The notes under the pieces were generated by a model, which was not told where the DNA came from, searched no databases, and was given only the letters and a program-made list of their open reading frames with translations. A stretch of DNA of 64,000 nucleotides from G963708325 sp963708325 (GTDB lineage: Bacteria > Actinomycetota > Thermoleophilia > Solirubrobacterales > 70-9), in the NCBI GenBank assembly GCA_963708325.1, contig OY970203.1, forward strand, positions 1,860,001 to 1,924,000, given 5' to 3'. Both the position numbers and the translations under genes were made by a program. The number at the start of each line of letters is the position of its first letter. Positions within the stretch are counted from its first letter, which is position 1. This document shows, in pieces, positions 16,779 to 23,852 of this stretch.

Positions 16779-17534
16779 CTAGGGCGCGGGCCCGAGCGAG
16801 CGGTCGTCGCCGCTCAGGTCGACCACGGTGGCCTGGCCGGCGGCGGTCGAAGCGCGGGAGTTGAACCCGTTAGGCGCCAGCGGCGCGGGGCAGAAGGCGG
16901 GCGTCTTCGGCGGGTTCGGCGTGCCCCCGTACAGAGACACCGCGCCGCGGGCGTCGTCGCGCTCGATCAGCCGGCAGCGCCACTGGTCGGGCTGGTTCGG
17001 CGGGCAGTGCTGCGGCGAGCGGTTTACGTACTCGGGGTTCATCAGCGCGCACTTCGAGGTCTCGTGCTGAAGGCCGATCACGTGCCCCAACTCGTGCGCG
17101 ATCACGATCGCCGACTCGAACCGGCATCGCCAGGGGGTCGGGTCCTTGGTGCGCTGGACCCAGGCGCTGCCCTTGGTCAATGCGCCGTTCGACCCGGTGC
17201 TGCCCCCGTAGCCGGGGAGCAGGCAGATGCCGAAGTCGTTCGCCGGGCCCGGCAGGTACTGGATCACGACCTTGGCGGCGCTCCGACTCGCCGCCTTCGC
17301 GAAATGCAGGTGCGCGCCGCTTCGGTTCCAGGCCTTCACTGCCTTGTCCACGCCCCAGCCGTAGGCAGTCGCGTTCCAGTAGGTGATCCGGGCCGGGTTT
17401 CCGCGGTAATGGTAGGGCGGCTGGTTGGTCTTGAACGCCTGCGCCGAGGCGGTGGCGAGCAGGAACACGACGGCGATCGCCAAGACCGATCGAGCCCTGT
17501 GGAGCGAAGGTCGCTTCCGCCGAGCCTCCCTCAC
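16779..17534 (-). CDS. Secreted matrixin-like zinc metalloprotease
   Basis: It is probably an extracellular zinc endopeptidase. It has 251 residues from a GTG at 17534, chosen because it gives a proper signal peptide (RRKRPSLHRARSVLAIAVVF, cleavage near SAQA). The metzincin motif HELGHVIGLQHE supplies three zinc ligands and the catalytic Glu; ALMNPEY downstream fits the Met-turn. Six or more cysteines suggest disulfides, which would suit the VKOR/DsbA system encoded later. The open frame runs further upstream to 17942, but that part is antisense to the DJ-1/PfpI gene and is rejected. No clear ribosome-binding site was seen, so the start is uncertain. Confidence 0.8.
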   Translation of the reverse strand: MREARRKRPSLHRARSVLAIAVVFLLATASAQAFKTNQPPYHYRGNPARITYWNATAYGWGVDKAVKAWNRSGAHLHFAKAASRSAAKVVIQYLPGPANDFGICLLPGYGGSTGSNGALTKGSAWVQRTKDPTPWRCRFESAIVIAHELGHVIGLQHETSKCALMNPEYVNRSPQHCPPNQPDQWRCRLIERDDARGAVSLYGGTPNPPKTPAFCPAPLAPNGFNSRASTAAGQATVVDLSGDDRSLGPAP

Positions 17535-17688
17535 GTTCGACGCGCTCTTGCCTGCGATGCCGATTCTCGGATTGTCTTCATTCCGAAGGCTGCCGGCATC
17601 GGCATTTTTGGGTGTTTTTCGCCCCGCGCACGTGTATGCCGACCGGGTTCGTGGTAGCCGGGGTCGAGAACCCGAGAAAGGAGATCCG

Positions 17689-18273
17689 ATGGCAGGCGAG
17701 CTGGAGGGGAAGAGGATCGCGTTCCTTGTGGCCAACGAGGGCATCGAGCAGATCGAGCTGACCGAGCCCTGGGAGGCGGTCAGGGAGGCGGGCGCGGAGG
17801 TGGAGCTGATCGCGCCCGAGGCCGGCACGGCGCAGGCGTTCAACCACCTCGACAGGGCCGACAGGTTCGACGTCGACCGCACCACCTCGGAGGTCGACGC
17901 GTCCGAGTACGACGGGCTGGTGCTGCCCGGCGGCGTCGCCAACCCGGATCAGCTGCGTACCGACGAGGACGCCGTCGGGTTCACGCGGGCGTTCTTTACG
18001 GGCGGAAAGCCGGTCGGCGCGATCTGCCACGGGCCCTGGACGCTGGTCGAGGCCGGCGTCGTCGAGGGCCGCACACTGACCTCGTGGCCAAGCCTGCAGA
18101 CCGACATCCGCAACGCCGGCGGCGACTGGGTGGACGAGGAGGTCCACGTGGACTCGGGCCTCGTCACCAGCCGCAAGCCCGACGACCTCGAGGCCTTCTG
18201 CGCCAAGATCGTCGAGGAGTTCGCCGAGGGCGTCCACGACGGGCAGCGCGAGAAGACGGCGGCCGCGGGCTAG
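17689..18273 (+). CDS. DJ-1/PfpI family protein (protease or glyoxalase-like)
   Basis: The family includes the PfpI protease, the stress chaperone Hsp31 and deglycase-like enzymes. It has 194 residues from an ATG preceded by AAAGGAGA, a strong site. The nucleophile elbow is GAICHGPWTLVEAG with Cys113; the Glu that activates the Cys is in the IEQIELTEPWEA region, matching the PfpI/YhbO subgroup. TSWPSLQTDIRNAGGDWVDEEV is a subgroup-typical stretch when read in parts. It is transcribed away from the matrixin gene. Its exact reaction cannot be deduced. Confidence 0.9.
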   Translation: MAGELEGKRIAFLVANEGIEQIELTEPWEAVREAGAEVELIAPEAGTAQAFNHLDRADRFDVDRTTSEVDASEYDGLVLPGGVANPDQLRTDEDAVGFTRAFFTGGKPVGAICHGPWTLVEAGVVEGRTLTSWPSLQTDIRNAGGDWVDEEVHVDSGLVTSRKPDDLEAFCAKIVEEFAEGVHDGQREKTAAAG

Positions 18274-18396
18274 CCGGTCCGGCGCGGCATCGATTGCGCC
18301 GTTTGGGGGCCAATAGGCGCCCAAACCGCTCGACCGCGGCTGGCGGGCCCAATCGGCCTCATCCGTGCCTGGCGCATGCGTGCGCAGGCGCCGTCT

Positions 18397-18405
18397 TGCT
18401 ACCAT
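18397..18405 (+). promoter_or_regulatory. Extended -10 promoter of the rpmJ operon
   Basis: TGCTACCAT is an extended -10 element (TG-n-TACCAT, hexamer at 18400-18405). No good -35 is visible at the right distance, which an extended -10 can compensate. Transcription would start near 18412, just at the GNRA hairpin of the rpmJ leader. A new promoter is expected here because the genes just upstream are not ribosomal. Confidence 0.5.
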
Positions 18406-18412
18406 TCCTCGT

Positions 18413-18477
18413 CGGCCGCAAGGCCGTTTGCTTGTGCCCGCACGCCCGTCTCCTGGGGCGTGCGGGAGTCCTTTTTC
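18413..18477 (+). promoter_or_regulatory. Structured leader upstream of rpmJ with terminator-like hairpin
   Basis: Two hairpins are visible. The first is CGGCC-GCAA-GGCCG (18413-18426) with a GNRA tetraloop. The second is an 11-bp perfect stem, CCCGCACGCCC (18437-18447) with GGGCGTGCGGG (18456-18466), loop of 8 nt, followed by AGTCCTTTTTC. That resembles an intrinsic terminator, placed 19 nt before the rpmJ ATG and downstream of the candidate promoter. It could be an attenuator of the rpmJ-rpoA operon, or the terminator of upstream transcription with the real promoter closer in. Confidence 0.6.
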
Positions 18478-18495
18478 GATACGAATGCGAGGGCG

Positions 18496-18609
18496 ATGAA
18501 GGTTCGAGCCTCCGTCAAGCCGATGTGCGAGAAGTGCAAGATCATCCGCCGCCGCGGGGCGGTCCTGGTGATCTGCTCGAACCCGCGCCACAAGCAGAGG
18601 CAGGGGTAA
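18496..18609 (+). CDS. rpmJ: 50S ribosomal protein L36
   Basis: L36 is the smallest 50S protein and stabilises 23S rRNA. It has 37 residues: it starts MKVRASVKPMCEKCKIIRRR and has the zinc ribbon Cys11, Cys14, Cys27, His32, so it is the zinc-binding form. The start ATG follows GAGGG closely. It opens the resumed ribosomal run and lies 4 nt before rpsM. Confidence 0.97.
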   Translation: MKVRASVKPMCEKCKIIRRRGAVLVICSNPRHKQRQG

Positions 18610-18613
18610 TCGA

Positions 18614-18997
18614 GTGGCCCGAATCGCAGGCGTCAACCTTCCGCTGAACAAGCGCATCGAGGTCGGCCTCACGTACGTCTACGGCGTCGGCCGCTCGACC
18701 GCGAAGAGGATCCTGGCCCAGACCGGGGTCAGCCCCGACACCTACGTCAAGGACCTCACCGACGACGAGACGGTGAAGCTGCGCGAGGCGGTCGAGAACG
18801 GCAACGTCGAGGGGGACCTGCGCCGCGAGCGCTCCCAGAACGTCAAGCGGCTGCAGGAGATCGGCTCCTACCGCGGCCTGCGCCACCGCCGCGGGCTGCC
18901 CGTGCGGGGCCAGCGCACCAAGACCAACGCGCGCGGCCGCAAGGGCCCGCGCCGGATGAGCGTCGCGGGCAGGCGCAAGGCGCCGTCGCCGAAGTAA
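18614..18997 (+). CDS. rpsM: 30S ribosomal protein S13
   Basis: S13 contacts the P-site tRNA and 50S bridge elements. It has 127 residues from a GTG start (MARIAGVNLPLNKRIEVGL). The helix-two-turn-helix region YVYGVGRSTAKRILAQTGV and the C-terminal RGLRHRRGLPVRGQRTKTNA are diagnostic. The stop overlaps the rpsK ATG. Confidence 0.97.
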   Translation: MARIAGVNLPLNKRIEVGLTYVYGVGRSTAKRILAQTGVSPDTYVKDLTDDETVKLREAVENGNVEGDLRRERSQNVKRLQEIGSYRGLRHRRGLPVRGQRTKTNARGRKGPRRMSVAGRRKAPSPK

Positions 18998-19395
18998 TGG
19001 CCCAGAGCAAGCCACCCAAGGGACGCTCCCGGCGCCGCGTTCGCAAGAACGTCGAGTACGGGCAGGCGCACATCAAGACCTCCTTCAACAACACGATCGT
19101 CACGCTCACCGACACCGACGGCAACGTGATCGCCTGGGAGTCGGCCGGCAGTGCCGGCTTCAAGGGGTCGCGCAAGAGCACCCCCTTCGCCGCCCAGGTG
19201 ACCGCCAACAACGCCGCCGAGAAGGGGAGAGAGCACGGGCTGAAACGGGTCGAGGTGTTCGCCAAGGGCGCAGGCTCGGGACGCGAGACCGCGATCCGGT
19301 CGCTGCAGGCGGCCGGCCTCGACGTCACCACGGTCAAGGACGTCTCCCCGCAGGCCCACAACGGCTGCCGCCCGAGAAAGCGCAGGAGGGTCTAG
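18997..19395 (+). CDS. rpsK: 30S ribosomal protein S11
   Basis: S11 lies on the 30S platform near the E site. It has 132 residues, normal size. It contains GQAHIKTSFNNTIVTLTDTD, ESAGSAGFKGSRKSTPFAAQ and the C-terminal DVSPQAHNGCRPRKRRRV. It is coupled to rpsM by a one-base overlap and lies 2 nt before rpsD. Confidence 0.98.
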   Translation: MAQSKPPKGRSRRRVRKNVEYGQAHIKTSFNNTIVTLTDTDGNVIAWESAGSAGFKGSRKSTPFAAQVTANNAAEKGREHGLKRVEVFAKGAGSGRETAIRSLQAAGLDVTTVKDVSPQAHNGCRPRKRRRV

Positions 19396-19397
19396 CG

Positions 19398-20018
19398 ATG
19401 GCCCGCGACACCTCCCCCCAGTGCAAGCAGTGCCGCCGCGAGGGCCAGAAGCTCTTTCTCAAGGGCGCGCGCTGTCTCACGGACAAGTGCGGCGTCGAGC
19501 GCCGCTCCTATCCGCCCGGCGAGCACGGTCGCGGCCGCATGCGCCAGTCCGAGTACCGCCAGCAGCTTCGCGAGAAGCAGAAGGCGCGCCGCTACTACCA
19601 GATCCTCGAGCGCCAGTTCCGCAACTACTACGCGAAGGCGAGCAGCCAGCCCGGGGTCACCGGCGAGAACCTGCTGCGGCTGCTGGAGACGCGGCTCGAC
19701 AACGTGCTCGTGCGGCTCGGCTTCGCCGCCTCGCGGCGCCAGGCGCGTCAGCTCGTCGACCACGGCCACTGGCAGGTCAACGGCCGCCGCGTCAACGTGC
19801 CCTCCTACCAGGTGCGCCCCGACGACGTGATCTCGATCAGGCAGAGCTCGGCCGCCACCGACGTCGTCCGCGCCGCCACCGAGCTGACCGCGACGGTGCC
19901 GCCCTGGCTGCAGGCCGACCACGACTCACTTACAGCGAAGGTGCTGCGCCACCCGGCGCGGAGCGAGATCTCCGCTCCGGTGCAGGAACAGCTGATCGTC
20001 GAGCTGTACTCCAAGTAG
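19398..20018 (+). CDS. rpsD: 30S ribosomal protein S4
   Basis: S4 nucleates 30S assembly and, in many bacteria, represses its own operon. It has 206 residues. The N-terminus has a zinc-type cysteine set (Cys9, Cys12, Cys26, Cys31). The S4 domain is seen as RLDNVLVRLGFAASRRQARQ followed by LVDHGHWQVNGRRVNVPSY. It lies between rpsK and rpoA as usual. Confidence 0.97.
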   Translation: MARDTSPQCKQCRREGQKLFLKGARCLTDKCGVERRSYPPGEHGRGRMRQSEYRQQLREKQKARRYYQILERQFRNYYAKASSQPGVTGENLLRLLETRLDNVLVRLGFAASRRQARQLVDHGHWQVNGRRVNVPSYQVRPDDVISIRQSSAATDVVRAATELTATVPPWLQADHDSLTAKVLRHPARSEISAPVQEQLIVELYSK

Positions 20019-20052
20019 GCGCGGCCAAACCCACGGACAAGCGAAGGACGAG

Positions 20053-21024
20053 ATGACCACCGATTTTCAGGTCCCCAAGATCAGCGCCGACAAGGCGGAC
20101 GAAACCCGCGGCTCGTTCACCGTGGAGCCACTCGACAAGGGCTTCGGCTACACGTTCGGCAACAGCCTGCGGCGAGTGCTGCTCTCCTCCCTCGGCGGCG
20201 CCGCGATCACGAGCGTGCGGATCGAGGGGGTCGCGCACGAGTTCTCGACGATCCCCGGCGTCAAGGAGGACGTGACGGACCTCGTCCTCAACCTCAAGGA
20301 GATCGTGGTGCGGATGCACACCGACGCCGACGAGGTCGAGGCGCCACTCGTCGCGACCGGTCCCGGCAAGGTGACCGCCAAGGACATCGACCTGCCGTCG
20401 GGCGTCGAGATCCTCAACCCGAGCGCTGCGATCGCGACGCTCGAGAAGAAGACGAAGCTCGAGATGTACCTGACGATCGCCCGCGGGCGCGGCTACTCGC
20501 AGGCCGACGAGAACAAGACCGAGGACCAGGCGATCGGCGTGATCCCGATCGACTCGATCTTCTCGCCGATCAGACGCGCCGCGTACGCGGTCGAGGCGGC
20601 TCGCGTCGGCCAGCGCACCGACTTCGACAAGCTCACGCTCGAGGTCGAGACGGACGGCTCGGTGGAGCCGGCCGCCGCCGTTCGCGAGGCCGCCGAGATC
20701 CTGATCAAGAGCCTGGCGATATTCACCGACGCCGACCGCGTCGAGGAGCTGACCGCCCGTGGCGACGGCGCCGGCCCCGGCCCGGTCGAGGCGGGCGCGC
20801 CGGCGGCATCGGCGGGCGACGGGCTCGAGGAGATCCTGATCGAGGAGCTGGAGCTGGGCGTGCGCTCCTACAACTGCCTCAAGCGCGCCGGCGTGCAGAC
20901 CGTCGGCGACCTCGTGCAGAAGTCGGAGTCGGAGCTGAGCGCGATCCCGAACTTCGGTCGCAAGTCGATCGAGGAAGTGATCGAGACGCTCGACGCCCGC
21001 GGCCTGGCGCTGCGACCGGACTGA
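20053..21024 (+). CDS. rpoA: DNA-directed RNA polymerase subunit alpha
   Basis: The alpha dimer scaffolds RNA polymerase and contacts upstream DNA and activators. It has 323 residues. The N-terminal domain has FTVEPLDKGFGYTFGNSLRR and LLSSLGGAAITSVRIEGVAHEF. A Gly/Ala/Pro linker (about residues 236-258) leads to the C-terminal domain with LELGVRSYNCLKRAGVQTV and IPNFGRKSIEEVIETL. The start is 34 nt after rpsD. Confidence 0.98.
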   Translation: MTTDFQVPKISADKADETRGSFTVEPLDKGFGYTFGNSLRRVLLSSLGGAAITSVRIEGVAHEFSTIPGVKEDVTDLVLNLKEIVVRMHTDADEVEAPLVATGPGKVTAKDIDLPSGVEILNPSAAIATLEKKTKLEMYLTIARGRGYSQADENKTEDQAIGVIPIDSIFSPIRRAAYAVEAARVGQRTDFDKLTLEVETDGSVEPAAAVREAAEILIKSLAIFTDADRVEELTARGDGAGPGPVEAGAPAASAGDGLEEILIEELELGVRSYNCLKRAGVQTVGDLVQKSESELSAIPNFGRKSIEEVIETLDARGLALRPD

Positions 21025-21034
21025 GGCGGGGCGC

Positions 21035-21388
21035 GTGCGGCACCGCCGGATCAGGCACAAGCTGAGCCGTGACTCGGCTCACCGCAAGGCGCTGCTGCGA
21101 AACCTCAGCCGGCAGCTGATCGAGCACGAGCGGATCAAGACCAGCCAGGCGAAGGCGAAGGCCGTCAAGCCGGAGGTGGAGAAGCTGGTGACGCTTGCCA
21201 AGCGTGGCGACCTCCACGCCCGCCGCCAGGCGCTCAGCCGCCTCGGCCAGGACAAGTTCCTGGTCCACAAGCTGTTCGAGGAGATGGCACCGCGGTACTC
21301 GGAACGTCCGGGCGGCTACACGCGGATCGTCAAGCTCGGCCCGCGCCGCTCGGACTCGACCGAGATGGTGTTCCTCGAGTTCGTATGA
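21035..21388 (+). CDS. rplQ: 50S ribosomal protein L17
   Basis: L17 lies close to the tunnel exit. It has 117 residues from a GTG start: MRHRRIRHKLSRDSAHRKAL is diagnostic. ERIKTSQAKAKAVKPEVEKL and the C-terminal YTRIVKLGPRRSDSTEMVFLEF complete the family pattern when broken at the loops. It is the last ribosomal-protein gene of the window, 10 nt after rpoA. Confidence 0.97.
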   Translation: MRHRRIRHKLSRDSAHRKALLRNLSRQLIEHERIKTSQAKAKAVKPEVEKLVTLAKRGDLHARRQALSRLGQDKFLVHKLFEEMAPRYSERPGGYTRIVKLGPRRSDSTEMVFLEFV

Positions 21389-21400
21389 GACAGACTTCGA

Positions 21401-21435
21401 CCTGCCTGCCGCCTCACGCTGGCGCGTTCGGCGCC
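21401..21435 (-). repeat. Dispersed 50-bp repeat, copy C (partial, inverted)
   Basis: Read on the minus strand, GGCGCCGAACGCGCCAGCGTGAGGCGGCAGGCAGG (given here only by its ends: GGCGCC at 21435, GGCAGG at 21401) matches copy B with one inserted base and one mismatch, then diverges. It starts 4 nt after the stop codon of the minus-strand membrane-protein gene, the same spacing as in copies A and B. Confidence 0.75.
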
Positions 21436-21439
21436 GGAA

Positions 21440-21697
21440 TCAGCCGGCCTGGCGGCGCGTCGGGCTGATCGCGATCACGATCCCGATCGTCGTCAGCACG
21501 ATCACCACGAGCACGAGCCACTGCGCGATCCCGTCTATCGCCCTGACGGTGGCGTAGCAGAGCGCCGCGGCGATCACGAGCGCGATCGCCGAGTAGATAC
21601 CGGCCCCTCGCTCGCTGCCGCGGCGGATCCCCTCGCCGCCGGCGCGAAGGTCGGCGCGCTCGTATTGGGCGCGATCGGTCGCTTCCATGTTGGCCAT
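21440..21697 (-). CDS. Small two-helix membrane protein, unknown function
   Basis: It has 85 residues: a charged N-terminus (MANMEATDRAQYERADLRAG), then two hydrophobic segments (about residues 35-53 and 58-78) and a short basic tail. The ATG is preceded on the minus strand by AAGGGGG. It lies between rplQ and truA but on the opposite strand, an unusual position in a ribosomal operon. I do not recognise a family. Confidence 0.7.
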   Translation of the reverse strand: MANMEATDRAQYERADLRAGGEGIRRGSERGAGIYSAIALVIAAALCYATVRAIDGIAQWLVLVVIVLTTIGIVIAISPTRRQAG

Positions 21698-21795
21698 TGC
21701 GTCCCCCTTGCGGTTTGTCCGGCCCAGCGTAGCCGACTGCGGGGGCCTTCCGGGGTGCGATCGGCCATACCGTGCACGCAGGTAGGCTCGCCGCG

Positions 21796-22545
21796 GTGGG
21801 CGTCGTGCGCCTCACACTCGAGTACGACGGCGGCGGCTTCCGCGGCTGGGCCGCCCAGCCGGGCATGCGCACGATCGAGGCCACGCTGGCCGAGGGACTG
21901 GAGGCGGTGCTGCGTCACCCGGTGACGCTGTCGGTCGCGGGCCGCACCGACGCCGGCGTGCATGCCTGGGGGCAGGTGGCGAGCTTCGAGACTCCGCGGC
22001 CGGAGGCCGTCGAGTCGCGGCGACTGAACGGCGTGCTGCCCGACGATCTCGCGATCCTCGAGGCCGACCCCGCCCCGGACGGCTTCGACGCCCGCCGCGA
22101 CGCGCGCTCGCGCACCTACTGCTACCGGTTGCTGGCGCGATCCGCCCCGAGCCCCCTGGAGCGCGGCCGCGCGCTGTGGTGGCCCCACCGGACCAACCGC
22201 GCCGCGCTGGATGCGTGCGCCCGGGCGCTGGTCGGCAGCCGCGACTTCACCGCCTTCACGCCGACCGAGACCGAGCACGTTCGCTTCGGGCGCGACGTGC
22301 TCAGGGCCGAGTGGCGGGAGACCGGGGGGCAAATCCTCGAGCTCTGGATCGAGGCGGACGCGTTCATGCGCCACATGGTCCGCGTCCTGGTGGGAACGAT
22401 GCTCGAGGTGGCGGGCGGCCGCCGCGACCCGGATGACTTCGCGCGGCTGCTCGACGGCGCCCCACGCGAGTCCGCCGGCGAGACGGCCCCCGCCCACGGG
22501 CTATATCTGGCCGGCGTTCGCTACCAGGCGCGGGAACAGGAGTAG
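21796..22545 (+). CDS. truA: tRNA pseudouridine(38-40) synthase
   Basis: It isomerises uridines at positions 38-40 of tRNA anticodon stem-loops. It has 249 residues from a GTG at 21796, chosen because a TAGGCT box (21783-21788) ends exactly 7 nt upstream, a leaderless arrangement seen repeatedly in this window. The start could also be GTG 21805. The catalytic Asp is in AGRTDAGVHAWGQ; EYDGGGFRGWAAQP and FMRHMVRVLVGTMLEV are further family blocks. truA after rplQ is the classical order. Confidence 0.93.
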   Translation: MGVVRLTLEYDGGGFRGWAAQPGMRTIEATLAEGLEAVLRHPVTLSVAGRTDAGVHAWGQVASFETPRPEAVESRRLNGVLPDDLAILEADPAPDGFDARRDARSRTYCYRLLARSAPSPLERGRALWWPHRTNRAALDACARALVGSRDFTAFTPTETEHVRFGRDVLRAEWRETGGQILELWIEADAFMRHMVRVLVGTMLEVAGGRRDPDDFARLLDGAPRESAGETAPAHGLYLAGVRYQAREQE

Positions 22546-22568
22546 AGTCCGACCGCACAGGGAGTGGG

Positions 22569-23852
22569 ATGGATCGGCGGGATCGACATCGTGTCAGGCG
22601 GCTCCTGACGGCGCTCTTCGCGGCGGCGGCCGCGCTTGCGGCGGCGGCGGCGGTCGCTCTCGCCGGCGCCGGCGACTTGGACCAGTCGTTCTCGGGCGAC
22701 GGCAAGCGCACGCTCGAGCCTCACGCCAATTTCACCGCAAGCGGTGTCACTATCGACGGCCACGGCCGGGTCCTCGTGATCGGCACCGCCAGGCTCTCCG
22801 GCAGCTCGGTGAATCTCAGCCTCGCTCGCTTCACTCCCGGGGGGCAGCTCGATCCCTCGTTCTCCGGCGACGGCACGCGGGCCCTCTCGTTCCCCGGGAC
22901 GCTGTCGTCCTTCGGGGCGGACCTGGAGATCGACGGCCACGGGCGGATCGTGGTCGCCGGCGCCACGTACGACGGCTCCAACCAGGCCTGGGCGGCCGCC
23001 CGGCTGATGCCCGGCGGCAGCCTCGACGATTCGTTCTCGGGCGACGGCAAGCGCGTGATCAGGTTCGCGGCGACCAACCCGAGCGCGACGTCGATGGCGA
23101 TTGACGGCCAGGGCCGGATCGTGCTCGCCGGCCGCGCCGCACCCGGTGCCGAATTCGTCCGCCTGCTCCCGGGCGGCAACCTCGACCAGTCGTTCTCGGG
23201 CGACGGCAAGCGGGCGGTGACCCTCGGGCCCGGGCCCGATTCCGCCAACGACGTCGCCGTGTTCGGCGGCAAGATCTACGCGGCGGCCTCGAAGACCTCC
23301 AACCAGTTCGCGGCGATTCGCCTGCTGTCGAACGGAAACCCCGACCCCTCCTTCTCCGGCGATGGCAAGCGCGTGTTCGATTTCGGAGGGGGCTTCGCCT
23401 TCGCCGCCGGCGTCGCCGTCCAGGACGACGGCCGCGCGATCGTCGTCGGAGGGAGAAGCAGCCCTTCGCAGATGGTTCTCGTTCGATTTCTCCAGAACGG
23501 CAGGCTCGATCCCTCATTCTCCGGCGACGGCAGGCGCTTCGTCTCGATGGGCATCAGCGCCGGGGCGGACGACGTCGCCCTTCAGGCCGACGGCCGAATC
23601 GTCGTCGCCGGCACGGTGAACGGCGGCGCCGGGCTCAGCTTCGGGATCGTGCGGCTGCATCCGGCCGGCGGCCTCGACGACGGCTTCTCCGGCGACGGCC
23701 GACGGGCGGTCTCGTTCCCCGGGTTTGCCGGCGCCAGGGCCTTCGGCCTGGCGCTCGGCGGCGGACGGGTGACCGTCGTCGGCGAGGCCGAGAACGGCTC
23801 CGAGCAGTCTCTCCACCAGGTCTGGGCGGTGGCGCGCCTGCTGTCAGGATGA
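22569..23852 (+). CDS. Secreted delta-60 repeat protein, copy 1
   Basis: It has 427 residues. The N-terminus has a basic start and a long Ala-rich signal segment (RRLLTALFAAAAALAAAAAV). The mature part consists of seven repeats of about 55 residues, each opening with LDxSFSGDGKR and containing DGxGRIVVAG. This matches the delta-60 repeat family, probably a seven-bladed propeller-like fold with acidic SGDGK loops. The family has no proven enzyme activity; a cell-surface or binding role is a guess. It lies 23 nt after truA with an AGGGAG site and overlaps the next gene by 4 nt. Confidence 0.85.
   Translation: MDRRDRHRVRRLLTALFAAAAALAAAAAVALAGAGDLDQSFSGDGKRTLEPHANFTASGVTIDGHGRVLVIGTARLSGSSVNLSLARFTPGGQLDPSFSGDGTRALSFPGTLSSFGADLEIDGHGRIVVAGATYDGSNQAWAAARLMPGGSLDDSFSGDGKRVIRFAATNPSATSMAIDGQGRIVLAGRAAPGAEFVRLLPGGNLDQSFSGDGKRAVTLGPGPDSANDVAVFGGKIYAAASKTSNQFAAIRLLSNGNPDPSFSGDGKRVFDFGGGFAFAAGVAVQDDGRAIVVGGRSSPSQMVLVRFLQNGRLDPSFSGDGRRFVSMGISAGADDVALQADGRIVVAGTVNGGAGLSFGIVRLHPAGGLDDGFSGDGRRAVSFPGFAGARAFGLALGGGRVTVVGEAENGSEQSLHQVWAVARLLSG

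Noticed and set aside
16776..16801. GC-rich inverted repeat between acylase copy 2 and the matrixin gene
   Set aside because: CGGGCC/GGCCCG can pair but there is no U-tract on either strand and it overlaps the protease coding end; too weak to call a terminator.
17535..17942. N-terminal extension of the matrixin-like protein on the minus strand
   Set aside because: It lies opposite the DJ-1/PfpI coding region, has no domain, and would put the signal peptide in the middle of the protein.
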